NCBI GenBank assembly: GCA_964036665.1
Contig: OZ038532.1
Span: 4,898,001-4,962,000 of the forward strand
From: Gordius sp. MW1
Taxonomy: Eukaryota > Nematomorpha > Gordioida > Gordea > Gordiidae
Reading direction: 5' to 3'
DNA: 64,000 nucleotides
Made by a program: the position numbers and the translations under genes. Under the pieces are notes generated by a model that saw only the letters and a list, made by a program, of their open reading frames with translations, made no database searches and was not told the DNA's origin. Of this stretch, positions 1 through 11,874 are shown piece after piece; within the stretch, counting starts at the first letter, position 1; every line of letters begins with the position of its first letter.

Positions 1-299
1 AAATATTGTAGAAAATATATAAAACTAAAAGCTTAATTTATAAATTAAAAAAAATAAGTAAATTAGAACAATAAATTATGCTGAATTCTATTGTTAGGTT
101 GCAATTTCCTACAATATGTTGCTTGCTATATTTGCTGAAAAATTATCAGCTGTTCGGCAGTCTATAGTTTTATTAGTCTATGGATGTTACATAATAATTA
201 TGTTCTAAATTTAAACAATGATCAAATTTTGTTAAGTGAATATTACTCCGAACTTCATAGAAATGGAAAAAAGCACGAAACGTGGAAATGTGCAAATAT

Positions 300-741
300 T
301 ACTTCGAACTTCATAAAAATGGGAAAAAAAGCACGAAACGTGGGAATGTTTCTAAAAGCGCGCGTTATCTTTATTTAAGAAAATGGTGATGTTTTACGGT
401 ATCTAGAATATTTATTTGTTACAGCTTTATATATTGTAAAAAAACGGGCGTAGTTGAGTAAAAAATTTAGACACAAATGACAAAGCATCGTGGAAAAAAG
501 TATAAGGTAATTAGTAGCACCATAACGAATAACAAGTACAAAATACGTAGTATAAATAATCCGCTAAATGGGTATAGACTACCAAAAAACAGGGTTACGG
601 CTGTCGCAGGTTGATAAAAAGTATTTATAAACCATCTACAATGCTAAGGCAATAATCTGGCCAAATTTGGTGGCAATCGGTTGAGAACTCTAAAAGTTAC
701 TAGCGTTCAAAAAAAGGGACTTAGATTTTTATTTATATAGA
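300..741 (-). mobile_element. Helitron-like element, 5' end (copy 1)
   Basis: Read on the minus strand the segment starts at 741 with A|TCTATATAAATAAA, a Helitron-type 5' terminus, followed by an AACCGATTGCCACCAAATTT block. The same sequence, diverged, recurs at 22351-22772. No coding capacity was seen, and the 3' end is not resolved. Confidence 0.5.
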
Positions 742-1057
742 TAATGGATTCCCAATCGACCTCTTTCAATGATTTAAAAATTCTCCAAATAATGATAACA
801 TCTTGGTAAGATTATGCATAATTTGTAGTCGTATTTGTATTTTAAATCAACATTAGAAGCATCAAAAGGTCAAGGACTAAGAAGTCAAGTGCATATGAAA
901 TTTCAATTAACCCAGACAAAATATCACAAAACCTGCCTACATTGCGAGCGCCGATACTCTAGCACCACTTCTATAAGTACAATATTAGATAATATTTGTT
1001 ATCTTATAAGCGATTTTTGTTTTATCTTTAGAACTATTTAATTCAAGGGGGGTGGCA

Positions 1058-1757
1058 TGGGCGTAGCCAGGCTTTGAATTAGGGGGGGGGGGGGAGATTA
1101 TTTTTAACAATTTTTTTTGCTTGACTATCTAAAAAATTTCTGCGTTAAAAAAAAAAGAAGAAACTCGACTATCCAAAAATTTCCTGCGCCCTAAAAAAAA
1201 TAAACTCGACTATCCAAAAATTTTCCTGCGACCAAAAAAAACAACTCGACTATCCAAAAATTTCCCTGCTACCGTAATTTAAATTTCATTTTTAATTTTA
1301 CCAAAATAATTTAAATTTTGTGTAAATTCGCTAATAAGCATCTGTATTAATTTGAGTTAAGTTCAAATAGGGGGGGGGGGGGGGGGGCAAAACATAATTT
1401 TTTTTAATTTTTAAGGGTTTTTGTATAGAATTTTTTTTTTAATTAGGGGGGAGGCAGCTGCGCCCCCTGCCGCCCCGGCTAATTAGGGGAGGGGGGGGGG
1501 GGCTCTGCCTCCCCCTGGCTACGCCCATGGGGGGTGGGTAGGTTAATATTAATGATATTAAGGGGGAGCCATGTTTTAAATTAGGGTTAGGGTAGGGTAT
1601 ATTTGAACCCATTTTTTAACTTCTTATATATCTAAATATCAATAGAAATCATCTCAAATTTTGAAAAATTATGTTTTGCCCCCCCCCTAAATTAACCTTT
1701 AAACGTTGTGCCCCCCCCCCCCCCCCCCCTAATCCAAAACCTGGCTAGGCCCATCAA
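1058..1757. mobile_element. G-rich MITE with internal minisatellite
   Basis: The segment is bounded by GGGCGTAGCCAGG-type ends: about 1058-1072 forward, about 1515-1530 inverted, and a related inverted copy at about 1735-1755. Long G runs lie just inside each end. From about 1122 to 1270 a unit of roughly 40 bp containing ACTCGACTATCCAAAAA is repeated four times. A related element lies at 9755-9943. It is non-coding and probably a non-autonomous DNA transposon. Confidence 0.55.
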
Positions 1758-2289
1758 ACATATACTCAGGTAAAAAAATAAAAAACATTTAAAAAAATTT
1801 TTATGTCTACGTTTTAGGTAGGGTATGAGCTAGTTTTTATATAAATTTGCTTGGAATTTTTTTACACAATATTTTATTGATATACAATCATTGCATTTAA
1901 TAATGTATAAAAAAGGGGCCATTTGTTTGACACCCTTGCAATAGTTGCACAGAGTTGATCTACAACATCAACTCTCCCTTTTTATTTTTGGCCTGACCCG
2001 ATCGACCTGATTTTTCAAATAAAATTTTTAAAAATTATATTTTTGAAAATTATCTCAATATTTAGATATAAAATGCATTAGATTGTTTTTATTCATAATT
2101 TACAACTAGGATAAGTTTGAAATAAAAGATCCATTTTCACTCGTTACAATTTATTCATCTAATGATTTTAAGTTAAAATTTAACCTTATAAAATATATTT
2201 TTAACAACTCCAAATCAAAAAGTTTATGAAATAATAACCGTAGATATGAGAATAAGCAATTATACATAGAATCTTAGAAGGCTATTGAA

Positions 2290-4112
2290 AATTATTTACC
2301 CCTTTCTTTATTTGAAAATGAGGCTTTTAAAAGGTCATATACCTATTTAAACAAATCGGCAAAAGTATGTACCCGACAAACGGCGATGAATTATATGAAA
2401 GTGTTATATGGTGAAGGAAAAAATAATTTTAATCAAAAATTACAAACACTCTCAAGCAAGATAAGTCTAAGCATAGATTTGTGGACGGGGATTAACTCTT
2501 CAGCTTTCTGCGCTGTTATCTTACATTTTATCAATGTAGATTGGAAGTTTGAAAATTATTTGTTTTTGTGGATTTTCCATACCCACACTCAACAAACGAT
2601 ATTAAATATTTATTATTTTAAGTAATTTACGACCACGATATTAATGATTTAATTTTTAAGGTTATTAAAGACCATGAAATTAAATCTAAATTAATCTCCA
2701 TTAAAATAGATAATGAAGGAAATATTGTCAACGCGGCTTCCAATGTTAATAAAATTTTATTACCAAACTGAATGTTTTAGTATAAGGTGCTTGGCTCACG
2801 TGATAAATATTATCGTGAAAGCGGGCCTTACATTTCTATCACCACACCTCCAAAAGGTGCATGAATTTGTGAGAAAACTTAATGTTTCCTCAATGTTCCT
2901 ACAAAAATTTAAGGAACTTGATGGGCCGAACATCCCTCTGGATGTGTCCACACGTTGGAATAGTACCTACAATATGCCTTCCATCATAAATAAAGTAATT
3001 AAAATATTTTGAAATTTATAAACAAATTAGAATATAAGGACAATAAATTCTAATGATCCCTTCTAGGGAATTCCATTATCCAATGAAGAAATAGATAGTA
3101 TAAAGCTAATAGAAAATTTTTTATCCCCCTTTTATAGCGTAACAAATTTAATAAGTTATGATTCAAGGCCACCGTGGGAGACCTTAATTTATTTAAAAGA
3201 CCTTAGCGCATAAATGAAATAAACGTATGGTTACCTATTCATATATCTTAACCTTGTTATTTAAATATATAAATTCGATCATTCACACCACTCATTATAA
3301 TTTAAATAGACACAAGACATTGAATACCTCACAATTCACCGATAATATTCAAATTAATAACCTCGCTACATGTGTATAGAAACACTATGTTTTGACTTAA
3401 AGCATTCATTGGAATCATTTCTTTCTTTGGGTTATAATAAAGTAGAATCTTTAAATTCTCTACAAACGCTAAGGTCTAATGAAGCGTTATTTCACGATGC
3501 TTGTGAAGCCATGAGAGAAAAATTTGTAAAATACATAAATGAATATGAAACTTCAATTTTTATGTAGCGAAATACCTAGATCCCATAATTAAAAGAAGGT
3601 ATTTACCTTCATCCATCAATACTACAAATACCTCTATTTTAATCACTTAATAATTTTTAATATTTTATTAGCAAATTATGAAAAGCTGTTGAAATTACAT
3701 AATATTTATATATCAAAAGAAACATTTTGTTTTCTTAATGAGATTGCTCGTAAAGATGATTATTACACTTTGGCAATTTTGAATCGTTTAAGGAAGTAAA
3801 TAAATTTTTATATAATATTTTAATGACGCATTTAGTCCAACAGAGTCCTGTCTTAATTATGCTGGCGAAATGAATGATTATGAAAAAGACATTCCTCTAG
3901 CAGCGAATACAGTATTAGAATGGTGGAGGATAAATGAATCACGGTTCCCGGGATTGGGAAAAATGGTCAGAAATTATTTGGCACAGTCCACCACCTCCGT
4001 TCCAAATGAACGATGTTTTCCATGGCCGGAAATATTCTATAGGTTATCACCTACTACAATTCGTGATATTATGTGCCTAAAATCATGGCGAAATATTAAT
4101 TTTACAGCCTAA
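2290..4112 (+). pseudogene. Decayed hAT transposase
   Basis: Several disconnected reading frames give hAT family pieces in order. SLSIDLWTG lies near 2465-2490, in the first catalytic region. RCLAHVINIIVKAG lies near 2785-2825. LDVSTRWNSTYN lies near 2935-2975. The C-terminal dimerisation region VLEWWRINESRFPGL runs from 3910, but SERCF-like residues there are degenerate (NERCFPWPE). Frameshifts, stops and AT-rich intervening sequence separate the pieces. Some gaps may be introns, but the dimerisation domain lacks the usual SERVFS core, so the copy is taken as dead. It differs from the hAT at 15-18 kb. Confidence 0.7.
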
Positions 4113-4274
4113 ATATGTTATAATTTCGTCTATTTTATGTTTATTATTGATATCAAACTTTTCATTAGACTTAATATAATTTGTAAATATAATATCCTTG
4201 ACGATTTTTAGTATTATTTTAGCCATCTATAAGTAATTAAAATTTTTTAAATCGCATCATAAATAGATTAATAT

Positions 4275-5025
4275 ATTTGTCATAGGGGCCACCGCTAAAC
4301 TCTTAAAAATCTTAATTTCAAATGTAAAAAACATTCAAGCTCTTAGTAAGTCACAATTTCAAAAAAAAACTTTAATCCGCATCAAAAATGTAGATTTCGA
4401 CACTGTTCGACCGCTAAACTTTTAAAAATCTTCAAAGGTGGAAAAAATTTTTAAGGTCTTAGTAAGTCACAATTTCAAAAAAATTTTTAATCGCATCATA
4501 AATATAGATTATGACATTTGTCACCTGTGCGGCTAAACTTTTAAAAATCTTAATTTCAAAAGTGAAAAACATTTTTTGAGGTCTTAGTGAGTCACAATTT
4601 CAAAAAAAATTTAATCGCATCATAAATATAGATTATGACATTTGTCCCTATGCGACCGCTAAACTTTTAAAAATCTTAATTTCAAAGGTGAAAAACATTT
4701 TTTAAGCTCTTAGTAAGTCACAATTTCAAAAAAAAATTTGAATCGCATCATAAATATTAATTATGACATTTGTCACCTGTGCGACCGCTAAAATTTTAAA
4801 ACTCTTAATTCCAAAGGTGAAAAACATTATTTAAAGTCTTAGTGAGTCACAATTTCATAAAAAAATTTAAATCGCTTCATAAATATGGATTATGACATTT
4901 GTCACCTGTGCGACCGCTAATAAAAATCTTAATTTCAAAGGTAAAAACATTTGTAAACACTTAGTGAGTCACAACTTCAAAAAAAAATTAAATTGCATTA
5001 TAAATATAGATTATGACATTTACCG
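4275..5025. repeat. Tandem array, ~116-129 bp unit, about 6 copies
   Basis: The anchor TCACAATTTCA occurs at about 4351, 4467, 4592, 4718, 4847 and 4969, so the spacing is 116-129 bp. Each unit also carries CGCATCATAAATAT, GACATTTGTCACC and CCGCTAAACTTTTAAAAATC. Copies differ by point changes and small indels. The array starts soon after the dead hAT gene. Confidence 0.85.
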
Positions 5026-5206
5026 CTTATATATTTAACCACCTGTACAAAATATTTATACCTAAAAACTCAAAATGTATATAATCACGTGTAGGGTAAA
5101 AAATCAAATATACAGTCTCAGCTTATTAACGTGCAATCCATCATTTTATGCTCGACATGCTTAATTTCTTATAAAACTATAATATAATAACTTTATAATA
5201 TACCAT

Positions 5207-5470
5207 GAGCAAATATTGTAAGTTCTTAAATTTTAACAAATAGCAATTCAATCTACTATCTGCTCGAATTTACTGCTCGAGCTTCTGCTAAATTTTGAAA
5301 CAGGTTTGCCTGCTTCGACTAACCTCTCGAGCATTTTACAAGCTACTGTTAAAACTATTGCACTGAACAGCTAGCACTCATTGTGCTAAACTAGCATATT
5401 ACACAGCTAGTGTTCGTGCTCGAGCATAGCACATAGTTAGCATTGCTAAAGCGAGCAATTTAACAACTCT
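5207..5470. repeat. Dispersed repeat, copy 1 (pair with 23034-23290)
   Basis: This starts with ATGAGCAAATATTGTAAGTT and carries TACTGCTCGAGC and CTTCGACT..CTCTCGAGCATTTT. The same order of motifs recurs at 23034-23290 in the same orientation. It has no coding capacity. Confidence 0.65.
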
Positions 5471-5939
5471 ATATGCTTAGACTATACTTTAACTACCCAA
5501 AAGGCACATTATTAATTTTTTGCATACTAAAATTTTTATTGTTCTTTGATAACTTACTAGCTGGCCCGGCCAAGCGTTGCTTTGGCTTAGTCCCTAATTA
5601 AAACAAATTGTAAGAGAGGATGATGTGCAAAAATATAATGCTATATTATTTAAAATATATTATATAGTTTAATAATAGGAAAAGGCATATTTATTAATGA
5701 TTTAATAGATTTATACACAATTTAAATATTTATTAGGTATTTTATAATTTTATAGGTTAAAAAGTGCGATGTTTAGTTATAATATGCATAATTGGGTGAC
5801 AAAAAATATAAACCACTGGTATAAAAGTCATTGATAATGTTCGACAATGTAGAAAAATTTTTGAGTACAGCGTATATAATAATGTAATGTCATACCCTAA
5901 AATCTAGTCTAGAGTATTTAAATGAAGATATTAAAAAAC

Positions 5940-6690
5940 CATTAGGCGCCATGTTATTATTGGCACTATGACCATTGTATTGTATGTCCACAATGCTATA
6001 AAATTTGCTGGAGACGGCATGTGTTGCGCGTCTGGAAAAGTTAAACTACCTATACTTGGAAAACCCCCCAGAGTCATTTAAATTTCTCCTTGCTGGTTAT
6101 ACTGCGGATTCTAGACATTTTAATCTAACATTAGAAAATACACCTCCAGCTTCCAAATGACGTCGTTTGGCGCAGATATTAAACTCAATTCATGCCAACC
6201 TTTAAAGTAAAAGGCCAAATTTACCACAAAGCGGGTTCCCTCGTTCCAATATCAGATAGGCAACATAATACAAATGTACTTTATCGAGGATAATAAGATT
6301 AAATCAAATGCACGCCTTGGAATTTTTGCTGGTGTAAAAAGGTCTATCGTTTTACAACTTCAGACGCTTCTTCACGCTAAAACCAATTTAGTGCGTTTGT
6401 TCAAACCTCCCTCGACATGATGCCATCAGATACACACAGGATTGTTATTCATGCTGACGAGCGGGACAACATGTGAGAAGATTTAATGCTTCTACTATAA
6501 CGAAGTTGCAATCGTTATTGTTAGGGATCAATTTCAATCAAGAGATATTGTACTGCATAGGAGAAACGCTAATTTGACACACGTTGCGGACACTCATCGA
6601 TGCTATGACCCCCTTCAATATCCAGTTATATTTTGGGATGGTGCTGACGGATATCACTTAATACGGTTTTCACGTTGCCTGAGAGGTGAT
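5940..6690 (+). pseudogene. Helitron Rep protein remnant, N-terminal part
   Basis: Broken frames translate to Helitron N-terminal region pieces: KLPILGKPPESFKFLLAGYT near 6049-6110, a stretch encoding TFKVKGQIYHKAGSLVP near 6197-6245, RLFKPP near 6397, and HRCYDPLQYPVIFWDGADG at 6595-6651. In intact Helitrons these lie upstream of the HUH nuclease domain, which is absent here. Many stops and shifts are present. A second shorter piece, RGTDPLLYQVIF, lies at about 7137-7172. Confidence 0.7.
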
Positions 6691-7323
6691 AAAATATATT
6701 TAAATATTTTGATGGTGATAAAGAAGGAAAAATGTGCTAAAACTTATCTAAAAAGTTGTAGGGATAAAGGTGAAAGATTAATATAGTTAGTGTGGAATGT
6801 GTATGCGCTAAACATATTAAAACTAAAATATGTAGGTTAAATACGTAAAAAAGTATTTAAATTATATAAATTCAAAGCCTTGGTCAAGTGATTGCTCGTA
6901 AAAAATTATAAATACTTTTAATCATCAACACTGAATCTGTTGTTTTAATTGTTAAGCGTGACAAAGACGGTCGTAGGATTAGTGAAAGATGCTAAAATAT
7001 ATATGGTATATAATATACGTTAGAAATAAATTCAACGCAATTTTACCTGATTAAGCCTTATGCAGGCTATTCTGTTAAAGTCCAATATGTATTTTATCAA
7101 TAAAGCAATACCACGATGCGTTCCCCTGACATTCATCGAGGCACTGACCCCCTTTTATATCAAGTTATATTTTAAGATAGCGTATTCTATTCCACCAATA
7201 CATCATAGACATATATGCCTTTAGATAAACAAAAATTTATTAAATGTGATAAATATTTACCATTCCAAGTCTTGCTCTGAATGCAAGTAAAAATAATAAT
7301 AGGTGAGTTCTAATTATAAGTAA

Positions 7324-8984
7324 CTAGATGAACCCGGCAAACGTTGTTTTGCCATTTACCCGGGTGTATTAAATAATGTTGGAATTTTAAGGCATATATG
7401 ATGATAAAGCGGTTATTGAAGTAAAAATAAAGTTTGATGTCTATATGTTCTACTTCTATTGTTCTATTTCCGTATACAGTGCAACGCGTACGAATACTCG
7501 AAAACTACTGACCGATTTGGCTCGAACAAATCTTAAAACATGCTCCGTAATAGTGTTTCGATCTCGTCTCGTCTTGGTCTCGAAAACAAAATCTAGTCTC
7601 GTCTCGGGAGCGATTAGAAAAATTCGAACTCGTCTCGGTCTAGAAAAATCTCGTCTCGTCTCAGAGAGAATTCTCGTCTCGTCTCGACTTTTTTAAAAAA
7701 CATATATACGGAATAAAAAATTCTTCTTGTTAAAAATATTAAATAAGTGTCAGAAAAATCCAAATTTCAAACTTTTATATTCTTTGAAAAACTTTAATAA
7801 ACAAACTTTTTAAAGATTTAGCGGGACACGATATCTCATTGACAATATAAAGATAAGAATTAATTCATAAAGATAACATTTTCTGGAAAGCGAAACAAAC
7901 TATAAATAAGTTTGAAGTATTGATAATTAAATTTTATTGTTTTAGCAAATTATAACATTTATATCGAATTCACAGTGTTTTTTAACTATAAATAAACTTA
8001 GAAAATTATAAGTTCGCTTATAGTTGACTTATTTGCATAAATGAGCAAGTTGACTATTAACCCTGGCTAAAGCTTCAAAGTAGACCTTAACATATTTATG
8101 GTAAATCTTTAAGTCCATTGATATTGCCATCATCAATTATAGCCCATAGTGTTTATTGCAGGTTTACTTTAGCGTTATAAACCACAGAGTGCGAGTGACT
8201 TTTAATGATTATAATCTTTACAGAATTGATATAGTTGCACACATTTAAACGAGAAAACAACAATAAAAGCAGCATTAATATAGGATTAAGAACATAAGGT
8301 TTTAATTAAATTAAAGTGCACGTATTTAAATTTATGATAAAAATATTTATAATCTAATTTATATTCCAAATAATTACCTTCATACTAACTCACTGCCATT
8401 AAATAGATATCCGCGAAAATATATATCTCTATAGTTGAAGCATAAGAACTTCTAGAAAACTCATGATTTTCGATTTAATCTATTACGGTGTCATTATATA
8501 CTCTATTGTACTTTTGAAATTGTTAGGCGGGTGCTCAAAAATATCGAACTATAGTTGATGCATATAGAAAATATATAATATTTACTACACTTAGGAATTT
8601 TTTTAATATCATAATATTCCATACATATTGATATACACTTAATACCTTAAATGTACATCATGCAAATTATAATGCACAATAATTTACTATATTCTAACTA
8701 TCAATAAAAAGTCGAGATCTCGCAAAAAAAATCTCGTATCGTCTCGTCTCGACATCAAAATTCTCGTCTCGATCTCGACTCCATTTTTCCAAATCTCGTC
8801 TCGTCTCGGTTTTTCGAGACGAGACGAGACCGAGATTTTTCTTGGTTTTTCCGCATCACTACTCCGGAGTGTCAGGAATAAACTGTGAAATTTTAAGCCA
8901 AGTCGGTCAGGTAGTTTTCCAAAATTGGTGGCGGCATATATACACTACACACACACACACACAGTTTCAGTTTTATATATAAGA
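7324..8984 (-). mobile_element. Non-autonomous Helitron, complete ends
   Basis: On the minus strand the 5' end is A|TCTTATATATAAAACTG at 8984, followed by a (TG)n run. The 3' end at 7324 reads CATCTAG|T, preceded by a GGCAAA/TTTGCC hairpin. The element therefore sits between host A and T with no target duplication, as expected for rolling-circle Helitrons. About 1.3 kb of its 1661 bp is a nested MITE (7551-8861), so the original element was about 350 bp. It shares interior sequence with the truncated copy at 12819-13196. Confidence 0.8.
7551..8861. mobile_element. hAT-type MITE with (TCTCG)n ends
   Basis: The ends are TAGTGTTTCG and CGCATCACTA (imperfect inverted repeats). They are flanked by CTCCGTAA (7543-7550) and CTCCGGAG (8862-8869), an 8-bp duplication with two or three changes. 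Removing the insert restores the CATGCTCCGGAGTGTCAG sequence seen in the Helitron at 49178. TCTCGTCTCG repeats lie inside both ends (7560-7690 and 8705-8845). At the right, a hairpin of CTCGTCTCGTCTCG against its complement lies at about 8795-8835. The 1311 bp hold no coding frame. Confidence 0.75.
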
Positions 8985-9754
8985 TTGTTAACGCATCCAA
9001 ACTTTCAAGCTATAAAAATCCTAAAAAAAATCCTTTTGGTGTGACATTGAATTCAACAAAATGTACATAAATGCTAAGTTTTACTGTGCATCTCACATCT
9101 CTAATTTCAACTAAAATTATTAAATAAAATTTTGATTCATTTAATTTTGACAGAATATTTTTAAGGTTAATTTAGCCGTTAAATTTATTAGTTCATTTTA
9201 ATTTTTAGGTGGTGTAAAGGAAGGGGGGTGGGTTGTGCAAATATATCTACAGGGGCAATAACTTCTAAATACTCATTCTCGAACGAATTTTAATTTACTA
9301 ATTATTTTTTTTTGTTATAATTACGCCGTTTGAGGATCTAATCTTAAAAAAGGCTTTTAAATGTTCTCATTGTGTTCATGATATAAATCCTGCCTGAAAA
9401 TGCTGCCAATATTGCATATGTCCAAGATTTTTTGGGGTTGTGGCAATAAAATACTTTTAAGAAACCTTTGTTGTATAGTTTTTTTACTATTTGTATTATT
9501 TTTTAAAATGTCTTCCACTTTTTGCCCTTACAATTCATTTATACAAAAACTTACTATACCATGTGAAACTTTCGATATGGTTTTCAACTACATTACTCTG
9601 TTTTAATAAGAATAAATTTTATTTATTTTATGCCCTATTAACATGAGGGTCTGAGACATACCGTGATGTTATTAGAAAAAACACACAAAGTAGTAGCGGA
9701 ATTTGAAGTTTTGTCCAACGTTTATGAGGGAAAAAATTTTCAATTGCGTTTGAT
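8985..9754. other. Unassigned AT-rich interval
   Basis: I see no gene, repeat boundary or RNA here. A short open frame at 9400-9606 is AT-rich, has no recognisable motif and is probably chance. Confidence 0.4.
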
Positions 9755-9943
9755 CCATGGGCTTATCCAGGTTTTGGATTAAGGAGGGGGGGGGGGCGAT
9801 TAGGGGGGGGGGCAAAACATAAATATTTTGTACTTTTTAAGGGTTTTTGTAGTAAAATGTTTTTTTGTCCCCCACCTACGCCCAGGGTTTGACCAGCTCT
9901 GCCCCCCCCCCCCAAGGCAAAAAGGCTAGCTACGCCACTGTAT
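9755..9943. repeat. G-rich MITE, related to 1058-1757
   Basis: The segment begins CATGGGCTTATCCAGGTTTTGGATTA and ends CTAGCTACGCCACTG, with G runs near 9785-9812 and a C run near 9902. It is the same type of sequence as at 1058-1757 but shorter. Confidence 0.5.
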
Positions 9944-10609
9944 ATGAAAAAATTTTAGTAAATTTTTTTTACAAATACGATAGGCGTAGAAAAGTTGTTG
10001 TCGCGCTATACAATTACAACGGACAGCTGGATGAAATTAGTTTTGTAAGAGTGTCGTATGCTTGTTTTAGACGATAAGTAAAATAATTGAAAATGTTACA
10101 TTATATATCAAAATATACTAAATAATATGCTAAAAATATCAAAAAAACATAATTGATATAGTAAACATGTTTACTAAAAAGCAATTTTATTTAATAAATA
10201 TAATAGAAAATAATTTACAAAACCTAAAAATATATTCTCTCTGACTTTAAAATAATTTAAATTGTCCTTTTTAGCGAAAATGATTGGTATTTTGTGAAGC
10301 ATTTTACCAGCATACACAAAGGTTACGTTCCCAAATCATATGTAGAGGACGTTAAATCAATTGCGAAAGAAGAGTATTTTAGACATTTTACGCATTATAT
10401 ATTTTTGGATTATAAATAAGTTTATTATTAGCTAAAAAATTCAGATTATTATATTTGAATGAAACTTAAAAATTTTGATAATTTCTTTGATATATTTAAG
10501 TTGGTATTTCGAAAATCTAACGAGGAGAGAAGTTGAAATACTAATGCTGGATGAAAATCTCTTTTTAGGCACTTTTTTGATGACAATAGAGAAAGATGAG
10601 AGTAAATAT

Positions 10610-10875
10610 AAAAATCAGAAGATATTAATAACTCCCTTCAGGAGTGCCGCTTTTAAATTAAACGTTTTCTCTGATTAGCGCCATCTATAGGAAATTTTAA
10701 TTAGAGACAAATTAATTAGAGGATACTTTTAATTTAATTGCGGCACTCCAGAAAGGGGTTATTAATTGCTATGCAATTATGTTATTATCTTCTGATTATT
10801 ATCAAAAACCCGCAATTTATTAACTAATTTCTAATATAATAAAACAAAATAATTATTACTACCATTATTATGAAG
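10610..10875. repeat. Inverted-repeat (MITE-like) element
   Basis: TTAATAACTCCCTTCAGGAG.. at about 10625 is matched in inverted orientation by a block ending near 10775, in both cases around GAGTGCCGC. The right part (about 10760-10875) recurs inverted at 62680-62800. It is non-coding. Confidence 0.6.
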
Positions 10876-10999
10876 GTGATTTTTAACTGCTTTTTATTAT
10901 TATCACTTGTTTATATTATTTGCATTAATTTTTTTTAAATATATTAATACTAATTTTATTCAAATTAATTAATAAAAACATCACATGGGTAAAATACAT

Positions 11000-11689
11000 T
11001 GGTAAATAATATACTACAAAAGAAAACGCGTTAAAAACTAATTGGATGGCATTGATCCGTGTATGGAAATCTTTATTGTATTTATTATTTAATTTTGTTT
11101 AATTTGTTTTAAAATGTTATGTTTGCCGATCCCGCGACAAGATAGCAAAGGCACGCCCATTGTTTATCATTATAGGATTAAAATCCATCCCGGAGAAGAC
11201 CACATATATACATACACCACGATGAAAAATTCGCAACTTTACAAAATTTATTTAAATATTATATGGGTAATTCCTAGTGATGTTTCTATTTTTTAACAAT
11301 TTAAAATATGAATAGTTTTTGAGTATCGGTAGTTAAGTTGCTTTTTAGATCTTAACTTTTAATACAAATTTAAAAATACCTAGAAATTACATAGCATTTT
11401 ATTAATTTTAGACTCAAAATCTTATTAAAGCCTATAAACAAACTTATGATAAAATATATAAAAGGTGGGATGCCCTTCGTTTAGTTTGATGTAGGCTAAT
11501 TGAATATTTAAATTGCGTTGAATGACTTAAAATTGGCGTAGACATGCTGAACGAACAGTATAAAAAAGCCTTTATCCACTAAAACAAATCTTTTAGATAT
11601 TGAATTTATCATGAACCCATAAACCAGGAATATTATATATCAGGTATTCAATCAATCTTGTAGTTTATATAATTGTTGTGATGGTACTC
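11000..11689. other. Unassigned AT-rich interval
   Basis: There is no supported gene. A 60-codon open frame at 11114-11296 has no recognisable motif. No repeat partner was noticed elsewhere in the window. Confidence 0.35.
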
Positions 11690-11866
11690 GCGGATCTCTT
11701 TGAACTATTTGTGCACCCCTCCCCCCCTCGTTTTTTAAAATTATTTTATGTAGATATTGTTCTCATTTACATGGCTTCGATACAACGCCATCTGGGATGA
11801 GATATATCATTATTGTGCTCCTTATTTAAATATCTCGCAACGGCAATATATTTTTTATTATTAACT
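11690..11866 (-). repeat. Dispersed LTR-like repeat (matches 38740-38925)
   Basis: In reverse complement this segment matches 38740-38925, including TTGCCGTTGCGAGATATTTAAATA, CTCATC.CAGATGGCGTTGTATCGA and CAAATAGTTCAAAGAGAT. The first part also matches 34390-34455. It abuts the Helitron 3' end at 11875. Confidence 0.6.
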
Positions 11867-11874
11867 AGATGAAC

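Noticed and set aside
7445-7696. 83-codon plus ORF rich in Ser/Arg/Leu
   Set aside because: Runs through the Helitron/MITE junction and the TCTCG repeats, so it is an artefact of repeats.
9400-9606. 68-codon plus ORF with hydrophobic stretches
   Set aside because: AT-rich chance frame with no context, homology or splice support.
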